NCBI GenBank assembly: GCA_016208305.1
Contig: JACQYI010000054.1
Span: 62,001-126,000 of the forward strand
Source: Oscillatoriophycideae cyanobacterium NC_groundwater_1537_Pr4_S-0.65um_50_18
GTDB lineage: Bacteria > Cyanobacteriota > Cyanobacteriia > Elainellales > Elainellaceae
Direction: 5' to 3'
DNA length: 64,000 nucleotides
A program made the position numbers and the translations under genes. The notes under the pieces are model-generated. The model had not been told where the DNA came from. It made no database searches and was given only the letters and a program-made list of their open reading frames with translations. Of this stretch, positions 63,944-64,000 are shown one piece after another (positions within the stretch are counted from its first letter, which is position 1; each line of letters starts with the position of its first letter).

Positions 63944-64000
63944 ATGGAGTGGCATTTAACAGACGCTCAAAGTTTAAGAATTATTGATAGCGAAATTGGC
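63944..64000 (+). CDS. cobH: Precorrin-8X methylmutase, first 19 codons (gene runs off the window)
   Basis: Reads MEWHLTDAQSLRIIDSEIG to the window edge. This matches the conserved start of cyanobacterial CobH/CbiC, the enzyme that moves a methyl group in precorrin-8X to give hydrogenobyrinate during cobalamin synthesis. A GGGG lies seven bases upstream of the ATG. With only 19 residues visible the call is tentative. Confidence 0.7.
   Translation, partial: MEWHLTDAQSLRIIDSEIG

Overview
The window is an ordinary-looking stretch of cyanobacterial chromosome. The evidence is direct: genes for photosystem I PsaK, the NDH-1 subunit NdhB, the oxidative chlorophyll cyclase AcsF, a one-helix high-light-inducible protein, Psb32, the group 2 sigma factor SigC and a second-type GroEL under a CIRCE element. 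The HIP1 octamer (GCGATCGC) is also very frequent. An AMIN-domain amidase and many long intergenic palindromes suggest a filamentous, Leptolyngbya-like lineage, but that placement is inference. I see no transposase, prophage or CRISPR array.

Layout. 1-10.5 kb: a truncated SWIM-type gene, sigC, a membrane GTPase, an RRM protein and an FHA-fused class A penicillin-binding protein, all on the minus strand. Then come a PRC-barrel/coiled-coil protein and an SH3 lipoprotein on the plus strand, and a small hypothetical gene. 10.5-14 kb: alanine dehydrogenase, a FIST sensor protein and tRNA-Ser(GGA). 14-18 kb: ferredoxin Fed2, an inositol-phosphatase-family enzyme, a DnaJ-TPR protein and hisZ, all on the plus strand. 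18-26.5 kb: topA, ndhB, amiC and acsF. 26.5-30 kb: initiator tRNA, a second, degenerate GTPase paralogue, psaK and a 47-residue HLIP. 30-36.6 kb: a minus-strand surface-polysaccharide cluster (flippase, GT2, GT4, 2OG-Fe(II) oxygenase, Wzy/ligase-like membrane protein). 37-43 kb: groEL2 with CIRCE, a transglutaminase-like protein, a WecA-like transferase and cinA. 43-50 kb: two RTX proteins, one a secreted 5'-nucleotidase, around a concentrative nucleoside transporter. 50-60.7 kb: mutS2, an unusual pentapeptide/helix-hairpin-helix membrane protein, a GT4, a DUF4168 protein and a long recJ. 61-64 kb: small membrane proteins (YtxH, DUF948-like), psb32 and the first codons of cobH.

Functional links. 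The 5'-nucleotidase and the nucleoside transporter are convergent neighbours and together would scavenge phosphate and nucleosides from extracellular nucleotides. The polysaccharide genes form one likely operon. fed2, the IMPase gene and dnaJ keep the order known from Synechocystis. MutS2, a ComEA-like HhH membrane protein and RecJ lie within 10 kb of each other, a possible but unproven DNA-handling neighbourhood.

Beyond genes, the most striking signal is two families of intergenic inverted repeats. One has nearly perfect 11-17 bp stems with 3-4 nt loops, mostly sitting where genes converge. The other has a GGGGC-TGT-GCCCC core, often flanked by TTGCAAATTAG. One of the first family appears to lie inside the 5' coding end of the pentapeptide/HhH gene. 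A minus-strand terminator near 6.94 kb with no gene upstream of it may mark a small RNA or a leader attenuator.
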